NCBI RefSeq assembly: GCF_000702705.1 | Contig: NZ_JNJG01000006.1 | Coordinates: 1 to 64,000, forward strand | From: Mycoplasma simbae ATCC 49888 | Lineage (GTDB): Bacteria > Bacillota_I > Bacilli_A > Mycoplasmatales > Metamycoplasmataceae | Length of the DNA stretch: 64,000 nucleotides | Direction: 5' to 3' | In this document: piece by piece, positions 53,115-62,928 of the stretch | Layout: every line of letters begins with the position of its first letter | Numbering within the stretch: position 1 is the first letter of the stretch | Notes under the pieces: generated by a model | What the model was told of the DNA's origin: nothing | Database searches by the model: none | The model's input: the letters and a program-made list of their open reading frames with translations, nothing else | Made by a program: the position numbers and the translations under genes

Positions 53115-53573
53115 TTATCTGATTCAACTGTTAGTTTCTACGCAATATATCATGCTTGCTTGACCGCTGGGTGTGCCAAAATTAAGTACTTTTTTAACTT
53201 GCGGAAAGACTTGGCTAGCTTGATTAATGTCTATAGGTGTTTGACCAGAAATGTTAGCACTAGTCACATACATTGGGCCATTAGCTAGTAAAAATTCAAT
53301 CAACCCTTGTTGATTAGGCATTCTAAAACCTTGATCATTAACCACCACGCTGTATGGTCCTGGTCAATGTTGTAGAGCAAATTCATCTGCTTGCTCATTT
53401 CATTCTTTAAACTGGCGAGCTTGCTCTATAGAACCAACTAGTATCATAATTTTTTTGTGCAATGGACGCTGTTTTAATTCATATATTTTTTGGAGCGTTG
53501 TTGAGTTAATAGGACCACCTAAGCCACAAACTGTATCAGTGGTGGTGATAAATAAATCATCATAATTTGCCAT
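53115..53573 (-). CDS. tsaC: L-threonylcarbamoyladenylate synthase (Sua5/YrdC family)
   Basis: Makes the intermediate for t6A modification at position 37 of ANN-decoding tRNAs. The 152 residues include TTTDTVCGLGGPINS, KIYELKQRP (Lys/Arg of the active site) and TSANISGQ, the family signatures. It is somewhat shorter than bacterial YrdC (about 190), which is usual in mollicutes. The stop at 53115-53117 lies beyond a TGA Trp. AAAGGA site; 8 bp behind the DUF2779 gene. Confidence 0.9.
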
Positions 53574-53581
53574 ATTTTTCC

Positions 53582-55915
53582 TTATTTTAGTGTTAATTTT
53601 TTGGTTTCAAAATCAACAACAAATGTTTTTGAGTTTGGTATTTTGTACTCTAAATCGTGTATATTGGTAAAAACATTGCCAATAAAACCTAGGATAAATT
53701 CATAAACTACTATCATTGCTATCACATCATTGTGACAGTATTCTTTGAGTTTTTCAACTTTGGCGTTTCATTCTAAATCACCAGTTAAACCAGTGCAGCG
53801 ATTAGCTGCTAATTCCAAGGCCATCGAACCATTTTTGATTTCTAAGCCAGCATATTCTTTAATTTCATTGCGATATTTGTACCCGCTTTTAGAAATTAAT
53901 TTTTCTAATTTTTTAATACTGGTGTAGCCTAATAGCTCCATAATACGTATTGATTTTAGATCTTTACTAGCAAATGTTTGCAAGCGATATGAATCACAAA
54001 GCTGTTTGTATTCATCTTTAGTGCCACTAAAATTTGCAAAATCTAGCTCAAAGCTAGGTTTGTGCATTAGTGAGTGTTTAACATAATTAGACACGTAAAA
54101 TACTTGGTTATCAAGTTCACATTTTTGGGTAAAAAAATCTAATAAATCAATAGTATGATCACGAATGTGCAAAACAATAGACTCAAAATCCAATAGATTA
54201 TGTATATTGCGTAATTTTAATTGCTCAATAAATTGTACATCTTTTTGTTCAAAACGTTTAGCAACTAAATCCCTTATTTCTAAATTACGTGTGTTTTCGT
54301 AACTTTTATTAAACACAACATACTTATCCGCTTTATTGTGATACACTGCCAAAATTACATCAACTAAATCTATTAAGGTAATATTTTTGGGGTCTTTTAA
54401 GATGTCTTCTTGATAAATGTGTTCACCGTTTTGGGTAACAATTATTGAAACTTGGTGTGCGATTTGGCGATATGATTTTAAGCCATCAAATATTGTTAAA
54501 ATTGAACTCACACCTTCATAGTCGTATCAAACAATAATTTCATCTTGACGCATTAATTCACTCAACAATTCTAGTGATTTATCAGTAAAATAGTTAGGAA
54601 AAGCATATAGTTTTTTAACTTCTTGCTTATGGGTGTTAATGAATTTTTGATCCAGTATTTTTAGAGCATTACCGGTACCACCATAACCAGTAGAATAAAG
54701 ATATTGCTCACCTAAAATTAATGAAGTAATTCTTTTTAGTTCGGGATTTTTGCCTCATGAACTTGTATCTAAAGGCATAGACAGTTGCCATTTATTTTGT
54801 TCGTTAAGTTCAGAATATATTGGTAAAGACACAGAATAAGCTTGAATAATATTATCAATAGTTTGGTCAAAATCATTGAATTTATGTTTAGCTTCTTTTA
54901 GATCAATAATTTTATTTTCTTGCTGTCATTTTGCCACTTGTGACACGTTAGGATTAGATCAAACTTTAGAATATTTAACTGAGTTAAAAATTGTAGAAAC
55001 CAAATTTTCACAGTATGCATTTTGCGAGGCCAAACCAGAAGATATCAAGTTTTTATAATACACTTCTTGATCATTTTTAATTGCGCTTATACCCTCGCGC
55101 TTTACTGATCCCGCAGTATTGCTTGAAAAGCAACCTTGTGAAATTAAAAATGGAATTGAGCCTTGTTTATAAATATCAGCATCATAATGAAACAAAATAA
55201 AAGCAATATTTTTGACTTTTACACCCATTTTTAGCGCAGTATTATAAATAAAATATGCTTTTAAATAATCATCCAGGCTAGTGCTAGATTTAGCTTTTTG
55301 CAAATAAATTGTTGAGCTGGTTTTATCGTAGGCAAAAGCACTAGCTTTAACCACAAAATCAATTTGTTGTTGGGTGTTTGCTAAATAAGTAAAAGTTGGA
55401 TCAATTAGCAATGTTTTTGCGTTATTTTCAATAAATTCATTGAATAAATCTGGTGCATTGTGCAATAAGTTAGTTGGAAAAATGCGTGTATTAAAACTCA
55501 CTTGCTCAAGATCAATGTTTAATTCTTTAATTAAAAAATCCACAGCTAATTTATAAGCTAAAGCAAAAGAATTTTTGTTTTCGCTAGCATAGTTTCAATC
55601 ACTGCTCAAAAACTCACCTAGTGTTTTTTGGTAGTGTTTATCATACATTGTGGCTTCTTCATCTTCTTCGTCGCTGGTGATTTGTTCTAAAAAATCAAAA
55701 TTGTGACTTACTGAATCGTTTTGTTGAGTTGGGGTGTAGGCTGGATTAAGGCTAAAGCCATTAGCGTCAGTGTTAGGAATAAACTTAACCTCACCATTAG
55801 CATCTTTTTCAGCTCAAATAAAATAAGGCTGGCATGTATAGCTTGATTTAAAATGACTAAAGCTGATAACTTTAGTCTTATCTTTATCTAACTTCTTCAA
55901 AGGTAATATCTGCAT
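53582..55915 (-). CDS. DUF2779 protein: Cas4-like domain with altered active site fused to an RNase H-like 3'-5' exonuclease domain
   Basis: 777 residues. The N-terminal region has the Cas4/RecB-like entry ISFSHFKSSYTCQPYFIW and a central nuclease core with Asp186 in QQQIDFVV, but the following ExK-type motif reads LQKAKSSTS, with Lys207 where the family has Glu, so this domain is probably not catalytic. The C-terminal domain matches DUF2779: WYDYEG (Asp465, Glu467), a central YVVFNKSYENTRNLE, and YCHNDVIAM (Asp730), the DEDD exonuclease pattern. Strong AGGAG site; its ATG lies 32 bp inside the upstream nuclease gene. Predicted role: DNA or RNA end processing with that nuclease. Confidence 0.85.
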
Positions 55916-56729
55916 CTACTTCTCCTAAACGTTTTCATTTTTCAAACACTTCTCTTCATTCATCTTCATTGTGGCAGTTTAAATACTCAACAACTTTTGC
56001 ATCGCGTCTAGCATCATAAACAGGGCTGATACCAATGCGAGCATAATAAGTTCAAAACTCTACAATTTTATTTAAATCATCTTTGGCTTTATTAACATCA
56101 ACTTTGTAGCTGTATTGAGCAATATTGCGTTGGTTTAAATCTATGTTTTGCGGATCCAAATAATCTTCTTCTTGCAAGTAAGTAGCGACTATGGCATAAA
56201 TTGGATAACCTAATAAATAAGCGTATAGCTCTGCTTGCTTGCGGTAGTCTAAAGGAACGTCCATATTATTGTTTTGTTCTCATTGAGCTTGTTTTTTAGC
56301 TTGCACAGCTTTCATCTCTAACACGATTTTTTTAGAAGGGATTAAGCCATCTGGCACTCCACCAACGATTTGGTGCGTGTTTTTAAAATAATCATAACCT
56401 ACTTTAGCGGCTTCAATATGTTGAATATCAAGGCTAGGAAATTTTTGTTGCATTAGTGCAAACACTTTTGGCTCTACCGCTTCACCGGCTTTAACATATT
56501 TGCGTTGCAAAATTGGTGGAGTTAAACGAGCCATGTGTAAAAATGCTAAAAATTGGCCCTTGAATGCATCTGTTTCAAAAATATTGCCAATTGAAGAACC
56601 ACCAAATTTTTTAAACCCATTACGCGAGCCTGCGGGATTGGCTAAAAGTTCTTCGTGATAAAAGCTTTTTAATTTTAAAGTTTGACTTTTTTGATCTAAA
56701 TCATAGTGTACACCGTTGTATTTACGCAT
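55884..56729 (-). CDS. PD-(D/E)XK nuclease (YqaJ/lambda-exonuclease-like; MAGa7180-type)
   Basis: 281 residues. Visible catalytic pattern: AGEAVEPKVF (Glu86), VGGVPDGL (Asp127), VLEMKAV (Glu138 and Lys140), and QAELYAY (Gln165-xxx-Tyr169), the full set for lambda-exonuclease/Cas4-type PD-(D/E)XK enzymes. This resembles a mycoplasma nuclease family named after M. agalactiae MAGa7180. First gene of an operon with the DUF2779 protein, which overlaps its end by 32 bp. The start at 56727-56729 follows GGAGCAAAG; an ATG 15 bp upstream is less likely. Confidence 0.87.
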
Positions 56730-56787
56730 CTTTGCTCCTTGCATATATATTTTATTACATAAAATATAATACTTTTTTACAAAAACG

Positions 56788-56818
56788 TAAATAAAAACTC
56801 GCTAAAAGCGAGTTTAAA
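56788..56818 (-). terminator. Terminator of the tail-anchored repeat protein gene
   Basis: aaactcgct (56795-56803) pairs with agcgagttt (56807-56815), loop aaa; the minus strand continues with T residues. Confidence 0.87.
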
Positions 56819-56828
56819 TGTAATTACA

Positions 56829-58526
56829 TTATCTTAAAAAGTAAAGAATAATAACGATGATGTCAATAATAATGATTGCTGAAAGAACAAAGATTAATAA
56901 TCATTCAATAAAACCAATACCTTTTTTAGCTGGTTTAGCATATTTTTTAACTTCAACTGGTTTAATAACTGGTTGTGTTTGTTCAACAACTTCTGCTTTA
57001 GCTTCTTTGACTTCTTCAACAACTTCGGGTTGGCTAGCAACTTCTTGTTCAACTTCAACTGTGTTAGTGTCTTGAGCTTCAACAAATGGGTTTAATCTAG
57101 TTGTATCTGCTGTTACAGTTGAAAAGTCAAATAGAACTGTGGCTGAATTACTTCTTAGACCAGAAGCGCTTAAGTAGTAAGTTACATATACATGTAAATC
57201 TGAAGTAACATTAATTTCTTCAACGTTTACTGATAAAGCTGAATCTGTTTTAACATGCAAGCTTCCTACTTCAATCAATGCTGGTTGGTCAGTAATATCT
57301 AGATAAATTGAACTTGTTTGTACTAATTGTACAAATTCTTCTTCGCTTAAAATTGAATCTTGAGCTCATAACACAGAATTTGTTAAATCACGACCTCTAA
57401 AGTCAAAAGCAACAGTTTGTGATTGTGAAACAAATGAATCTTTTGCGTAGTGGTATGTAACAAAAGCAACATCTTTGCTTGATACGTTAACTTGTTCAAC
57501 AACTAAATCTAAGTCAGTTGTGGTTTTTAGAACGTGTGAACCTAAACCTAAAGCTGTTGAATCTTGTTCAACTTCAGCATAAACTTTAGCGTCAGCAACT
57601 AGCAAGTAAAATTGTTCTTGTGTTAAGTAATCTGTTTTAACTTCTCTAGCGTAAAGTCTATCTAATGTTAAATCTCTATCTGTAAAGTTAAATTCTTTAA
57701 CGAAAAGTTGTGAAACGTGTCCATCTCTTGTGAATTTGTAAGTTACGATTGCTTTATCTTTGCTTAAAACATTGATTTGTTCAATTAATAATTCAACTTC
57801 TGCATCTGTTTGAATTTGAGGAGCAGATAGTGTTAGAGCTGAAGAATCTTTGTCAACTTGAGCAAAAATTAATGCGTTTGAAACAATTGAACCAAAACCA
57901 AATGAGCAAATAGCTGGTTCAGATGGGCTTAAAATTGTTGAATTTTGAGCTAATTTTGCGTAGTTAAATCTCGCAACTCTTGAATCTGAAACTTCTTTGC
58001 CGTTTGTGAAGTGGTATGTTACGTATGCGTTAGCGTCACCTGTTACATTGATTTGTTCAACTTCAACATCTAGATCAACTGTTGCATGAATTCTGTCAGC
58101 TGATAATTCTTTAGGTGTTGGTTTGTCTTCAATATCAGCGTAAATTGAAGCATTTTCCAATAGTTTAAAGAATTTGTCTTTTGAAGGTTGTTTTTTCGCA
58201 GGTGCTTTGTCAACTAAGTCTTCTTTGTTGATGTATTCAATTACGTCTTGATCTTGAACTTGATCTTGTTTAATACGTTTTAGAATAATTTCACATTGTT
58301 CAACAGTTGCAGTACCTCTGAATGCTCCATCACGGTGGAATCATACTCTTGTAGGTGCTTTAGTTGCTAATGATTTTTCAATGAATGAAGTTAAGGCTTT
58401 TTCGAATGTTTTAAAGTTTTGGTGTGTTTTTAGACCTTGTTTTTTAAGGTTGAATGACATGTTTCTGTCTTTGTCAAATTTTTCAGCTAGGTAAAATTTA
58501 ACTAATAATTGTTTGTTTGTTGCCAT
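56829..58526 (-). CDS. Four-repeat protein with C-terminal membrane anchor and no signal peptide
   Basis: 565 residues. The N-terminus (MATNKQLLVKFYLAEKF) is cytosolic in character with no signal peptide. Four tandem repeats of about 90 residues follow (about 127-190, 218-285, 312-381 and 404-470), each with a core like VEQINVxSxxxAxVTYxF...VSxS...FxF. A Glu/Val/Lys linker (about 480-535) leads to a single C-terminal membrane helix (about 542-563, LLIFVLSAIIIIDIIVIILY). The repeat core loosely resembles lipoprotein-17-type repeats of variable mycoplasma surface proteins. With only a C-terminal anchor the repeats would lie in the cytosol, unless the protein is exported by another route. Has an AAAGGGG site. 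Confidence 0.85.
57117..58148 (-). repeat. Four tandem ~90-aa coding repeats
   Basis: Units at residues 127-190, 218-285, 312-381 and 404-470 of the tail-anchored protein share the VEQxNV...VTY...VS pattern. They are diverged from each other, so slipped-strand length change is less likely than with identical repeats. Confidence 0.75.
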
Positions 58527-58695
58527 TATTTTTCCCCTTTACTAATGTAATTTATATATCTAATGATATATTAAAAAAGAAAATTTGTGAATTAAAACAA
58601 TAAAAATATTCAACTTTTTTGTCTTGTTTTATTGAACCTGTTTTAAGTGTGTTTATTGAGATTGTTTTTGCATCAATAAACAAATAAAAAATTAG

Positions 58696-59136
58696 CTAAA
58701 TTACGTTAGCATTGGCTAAGTAATTGCTAATTTTTTCGCGTTGATGTTGAGTAATTTTGTATCCTTTGGCATATGAAATGTTGTATGTTATAAACGCAAT
58801 ATATACATCCATACTAATTGAATATGCTTGGGGAATTGCTTTAGTTCACACTTTATCATCAGAGCTTTCATAACCATTTTTTAGAAGAATACATATACGT
58901 GAATAATAAAGCTCAAACATAACAATTATCATGATTAATAGCTGTGCTACGAATATTCCCAAACCTGCTTCTCAAGGAATAAATTTTCTTGGAACCATGT
59001 GCACTGCAACACTTAAGATTATAAGTATGCCAATTGTTATTAAAAAAGCGTGTAATTTTTTGTTTTTTCCCCGTTTAAGGATTTTATCCAATTGGCTTTG
59101 GCTTAAGCCAATTGCATTGAAATTTTGACTAGCCAA
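58696..59136 (-). CDS. Small membrane protein downstream of ktrB
   Basis: Not recognised. 146 residues with two hydrophobic segments (about 30-47 and 58-76) and a charged C-terminus. The start is a TTG at 59134-59136, chosen because AGGAGG lies 6 bp upstream inside the ktrB end; no ATG fits. The stop of ktrB overlaps this start by 8 bp, so it is coupled to ktrB. It may be an accessory to potassium uptake; that is inference from position. Confidence 0.75.
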
Positions 59137-60661
59137 TCATCACCTCCTCGTGAATATATTCATAGCTAAAGGCATTATTTTTCTTACTTCCTCATACAAG
59201 CACTGTACTGCTAATGCCGAATTGACCAATAAACATAATGATAATAATAAAGATTTTGGAAACAATATTTAGTTGCGACGTTACGCCAACGGTGAGCCCA
59301 GATGTACCAAACGCTGAACAAACTTCAAAAACTAAGTGAGCAAAGTTAAAGCTAGAAGCGTTTAATTTGCCGCCATATGTAGATAAACTTGAAGCACAAA
59401 TTAAAGACCAAACAAACACTAAAAGTACTGAAATTGAGAAAATTATTGAACTCATTTTAACAGTATCGTCAGGAATTCGGCGTTTGAATGCTCTTACCGA
59501 TGATCGACCTGTAATTTTATTAATTATTGCCATTACCAAAATGGCAATTGTGGTGGTACGAATACCCCCACCCGTCGAAACAGGACCAGCACCAATAAAC
59601 ATCAATATAGCCATCATGATAATTGAACCATTACTTAAGTGTTCAATGTTAATGGTGCTAAAGCCAGCTGAGCGCGTAGAAATTGATAAAAAGAACAATT
59701 GTCAAGTTTTTTGAGCTCAATTACCATAAACTTCTTTGTTGAAAAATAGTTCTTGTTTAGCAGGCATTTCAAAACACATCAAGGCTACAAAACCGATTAA
59801 AGTTGTTATAGCATAAGTGGCAGTTGAGAGTTTAGTGATTAATTTAAAAACATATTTGGAGTGATTTTTGCGGTTTTTGATTTTGTGTTTAACAAAGCCA
59901 ATTAAATCGTAAATAACTGGAAAACCTAGCCCACCAATGATGAATAGGAAAGCAAAATAAAGTTGTAATTCAATGTTGTTATAATAAGCCAACAACGAAT
60001 TTTGGCCAATAATGTCAAAGCCAGCATTGTTAAGAGCTGAAATTGAGTGGAAAAAGCCATATCTAAAGGCCAAAGCTCAGTCATATTGAGGTGAAATATA
60101 TTCGCCATGAAACTCGCTTGAACCTATGGTTCGTGGAGCTGCTAAATAAAAATAAAACGATAAAAAGATTCCTGAAATTAAAGTAATGATTAAAAGTGTG
60201 GCTACGGAATTAAAAATTATCTTTTTAGTGGTTCCAAACTCATCTGAGCCACGTTCGTGGGCAATAATCCCCATTTCGCTGATTGAATTTTTAGCTTTTG
60301 GAAAAAGCAGTGTTATAAAAAAGATTTTTAAAGCAAAAATACCAATTCCGCCAGCTAAAATTAAAAACGCAATAATAGCTTGACCAAACATATTTCAAGT
60401 ATTGTAGGAAGCTACCGTAACTAAACCTGTATCACTAAAAGCTGAAGCGGTTGTAAAAATAGCGTCCATATAGCTCACTTGCACTTTACCACTTTGGCTG
60501 AGCGGACTGACTAAAAATAAACTTGAAATTATAATGATGCTTAGATAAGTGATAAAGATAATACGAACGTTTGAAATTTTTTTAATTCAATGCATTGACG
60601 AAGCAAAAAAAGATCGAAATCTTGAATCGCGCCATCTTTTGCCGATATCATTTTTTCTCAT
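59129..60661 (-). CDS. ktrB: Potassium uptake protein KtrB (TrkH family)
   Basis: Membrane subunit of a Ktr potassium importer. The 510 residues have TrkH-type pore repeats: AFSDTGLVT, SALNNAGFDIIG, STRSAGFSTINI and SAFGTSGLTVGV, each with the selectivity-filter Gly, and about eight to ten helices. It is longer than B. subtilis KtrB (about 445). It is divergent from ktrA, with 65 bp between the two starts. No clear ribosome site precedes the ATG. Confidence 0.95.
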
Positions 60662-60726
60662 GCTCTAAATTTTAATACATTATATTTTTATAATATTATA
60701 ATTATTAATAAATATTAAGGAGTTAT
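60662..60726. promoter_or_regulatory. Divergent ktrB/ktrA control region
   Basis: The 65-bp gap contains two overlapping TATAAT boxes (60689-60694 and 60697-60702) facing ktrA and AAGGAG before its ATG. Any ktrB promoter must overlap this short A/T-rich region, so the two subunits are likely controlled together. Confidence 0.45.
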
Positions 60727-61398
60727 ATGCGCAAAAATTCAATCCAAAATATTGCCGTTATTGGTGCAGGCCGTTTTGGCCAAGCCGTAATTAAACAACT
60801 TTTAAAAATGAAGGTATCTTTACTAGTAGTTGACAAAGATGAAAAAAACTTAAAAGTTTTTGCCGACAGTGTTGACAAACTAGTTTTAGCAGATGCAGCT
60901 GACACTAAATCATTAAAAGCTTTAGGAATTAAAGATATGGATATAGTGGTAGTGGCAACCAATGATAATATTGAAATTGTAGCTGCTTTAACTGAACTTA
61001 AAGCTGATAATATCATTGCACGTGCCCAATCTGATCGTCACGCCAATGTGTTGCAACAAATTGGCGTGAAAGTAATAATTAGACCCGAGCAAGAAGCTGG
61101 AATTAGAACTGCTTTGCTAGCAGCTAATCCTAACTTTGCTAAATATTCATTAGGTTTACAAGAGTTAGGTGATGGTTTTGTGATGGGAACAACACTTTTA
61201 ACTAACTCAAAATTTGTTAATAAAACTTTAAAAGAATGTAAATTTGTGGAAAAAGGCGTAAGCATTGTTTTAATTAAAAGAGGTGCTGAAAGCATTTTAC
61301 CAAGTGGCTTTAGCATTTTGCAACAAGGTGATTTAATCACAATTTTGGGTAAAGTTAGCGACGTAACTCATGTATTTGGGGTTTTGAACAAAGAATAG
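60727..61398 (+). CDS. ktrA: Potassium uptake regulator KtrA (RCK domain)
   Basis: Cytosolic gating ring of the Ktr channel. The 223 residues comprise a Rossmann RCK-N domain (IAVIGAGRFGQAVIKQLL, VDKDEKNL, ADTKSLKALG) that binds ATP/ADP or NAD, and an RCK-C domain (about 140-223). Strong AAGGAG site. Gene split: ktrA and ktrB lie on opposite strands, unlike the usual ktrAB operon. Confidence 0.95.
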   Translation: MRKNSIQNIAVIGAGRFGQAVIKQLLKMKVSLLVVDKDEKNLKVFADSVDKLVLADAADTKSLKALGIKDMDIVVVATNDNIEIVAALTELKADNIIARAQSDRHANVLQQIGVKVIIRPEQEAGIRTALLAANPNFAKYSLGLQELGDGFVMGTTLLTNSKFVNKTLKECKFVEKGVSIVLIKRGAESILPSGFSILQQGDLITILGKVSDVTHVFGVLNKE

Positions 61399-61422
61399 TG
61401 GTAATTTTTACCACTTTTTTAT
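61397..61422 (+). terminator. Terminator of ktrA
   Basis: agtggtaa (61397-61404) pairs with ttaccact (61408-61415), loop ttt, followed by six T. The stem starts within the ktrA stop. Confidence 0.88.
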
Positions 61423-61549
61423 ATTTTTTTAATTTTAAAAAAACGCTATTTTTTGGCTTTAAAAATGCCCAAAATTGCGTTTTTATTTTTTTGATTTTTT
61501 TACTTGTAAAATTATCAATTTTATTGCTATATGCGTGCGTGAATTGTTG

Positions 61550-61580
61550 TACAATAGTGGTGGATAGTGGAGGAAAGTGG
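61550..61580 (+). promoter_or_regulatory. mraZ promoter with three MraZ boxes spaced 10 bp apart
   Basis: TACAAT (-10) at 61550-61555 is followed at once by three direct repeats (A/T)AGTGG at 61554-61560, 61564-61570 and 61574-61580, each exactly 10 bp apart. Mollicute MraZ is known to bind arrays of AAAGTG(T/G)-type boxes with three-base spacers. Here the array spans the expected start of transcription and the last box touches the GTG start codon, so bound MraZ would block its own operon. Confidence 0.7.
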
Positions 61581-62011
61581 TGTACGGACAATATGAAAGA
61601 TCAATCGATGCCAAAAACCGTGTAGCATTACCAGCAAAGCTGCGTGATGCCTTAGGTAGCAAGTTTTACTTGACTGTTGGCATGGACAATATTATCGAGC
61701 TGCGTGATGAAAATGAATTTGCTAAATTGACTGCAGATTTAACATCGCAAAGCATTTATGATAAAAACGCCAGATTGTTAAAAAGATGATGACTAGGTAA
61801 CACTCACGATGTAGAACTAGATTCACAATCTCGCTTTATTTTGCCCAAACAAGTACTAAGCAAAGGAGCTATCCAAAAAGACGTAATTTTTATCGGTGTA
61901 GGTAACTCTGTGGAATTATGAGGTGCAGAAAACTATGAAAATTACACCAACTCAATTAGTGAACAAGAATTAGCACAAGCTGCTCAAGCACTAGCAAATA
62001 GGGAGAAATAA
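61580..62011 (+). CDS. mraZ: Transcriptional regulator MraZ
   Basis: Regulator of the division cluster, ring-forming AbrB-like fold. The 143 residues have two copies of the DNA-contact motif: GQYERSIDAKNRVALP and VELDSQSRFILP. The start is GTG at 61580, giving GGAGG a 6-bp spacing and matching the usual MxGxYE start; an adjacent GTG at 61577 is possible. Stop overlaps rsmH (TAATG). Three Trp codons are TGA. See the operator boxes for autoregulation. Confidence 0.93.
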
Positions 62012-62913
62012 TGAAACAAGATCATTATTCAGTACTGCTTAATGAAACTATAGATGCATTGAATATCAAACCTGATGGCATTTATGTTGATTTAACGCTG
62101 GGAATGGGCGGGCACAGCTCAAAAATTTTAGCTAAGCTTACAAGCGGACACTTAGTTGCTTTTGATAAAGATGCTTTCGCGATAGAGAAAAGTCGCACAC
62201 TTCTAAGTCAAATCAGCAACAATTTCACATTAGTACATTCAGACTTTAAAAATATTACTGAAGAGCTAAATAAACTGGGAATTAAACAAGTGGACGGTAT
62301 CATAGCTGATTTAGGAATTTCTTCGCCACAAATTGACAATGCCATTCGTGGCTTTAGTTATAACAAAGATGCCAGACTTGATATGCGTATGAATCAAGAG
62401 CAAACATTAGATGCTCACTATCTTGTTAACAATTACAGTGTTGATCAAATTAGACAAATTTTAATCGATAACGCAGAGGTAAAGCTAGCTGGTCTAGTTG
62501 CGAATGCCATTGTGCAAAATCGTCCAATTGACACAACATTGCAATTAGCTGACATTATTAGAAACTCTTTGCCAGCCAAAGTTGTTAAGGCAAAAAATCC
62601 TTGCAAAGCAATTTTTCAAGCAATTAGAATTGAAGTAAATAATGAACTTGAATCATTGCGTGAATTATTAAGTCAATGCACTGAGTTAATCAGTAAAAAT
62701 GGCTCAATCGCCATCATTACATTTCACTCATTAGAAGACCGCATCGTTAAACATTTTTTTGGTAATTTAATTAAAGATAAATTACCTGCCAAAATGCCAA
62801 TTAACGAAGCCAAAGAATACAAAGTTAAAGTTATTGACCCAAGTAAAAACGAACTTGAAGAAAATGCACGCTCAAGAAGTGCACGCCTAAGAGTTTTAAC
62901 CAAATTAATCTAG
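62011..62913 (+). CDS. rsmH: 16S rRNA m4C1402 methyltransferase RsmH
   Basis: SAM-dependent enzyme that N4-methylates cytidine 1402 in the P site. The 300 residues have HYSVLLNETIDAL, DLTLGMGGHSSKIL (SAM site), DGIIADLGISSPQID, RLDMRM and the closing SRSARLRVL. Strong start in the mraZ stop. Second gene of the cluster; followed 15 bp later by the next gene. Confidence 0.97.
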   Translation: MKQDHYSVLLNETIDALNIKPDGIYVDLTLGMGGHSSKILAKLTSGHLVAFDKDAFAIEKSRTLLSQISNNFTLVHSDFKNITEELNKLGIKQVDGIIADLGISSPQIDNAIRGFSYNKDARLDMRMNQEQTLDAHYLVNNYSVDQIRQILIDNAEVKLAGLVANAIVQNRPIDTTLQLADIIRNSLPAKVVKAKNPCKAIFQAIRIEVNNELESLRELLSQCTELISKNGSIAIITFHSLEDRIVKHFFGNLIKDKLPAKMPINEAKEYKVKVIDPSKNELEENARSRSARLRVLTKLI

Positions 62914-62928
62914 CGAAAGGAGTGCTAA

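Noticed and set aside
56894-57085. Lys/Leu-rich minus-strand frame inside the tail-anchored protein gene
   Set aside because: Another low-complexity shadow frame of the real Glu/Val linker.
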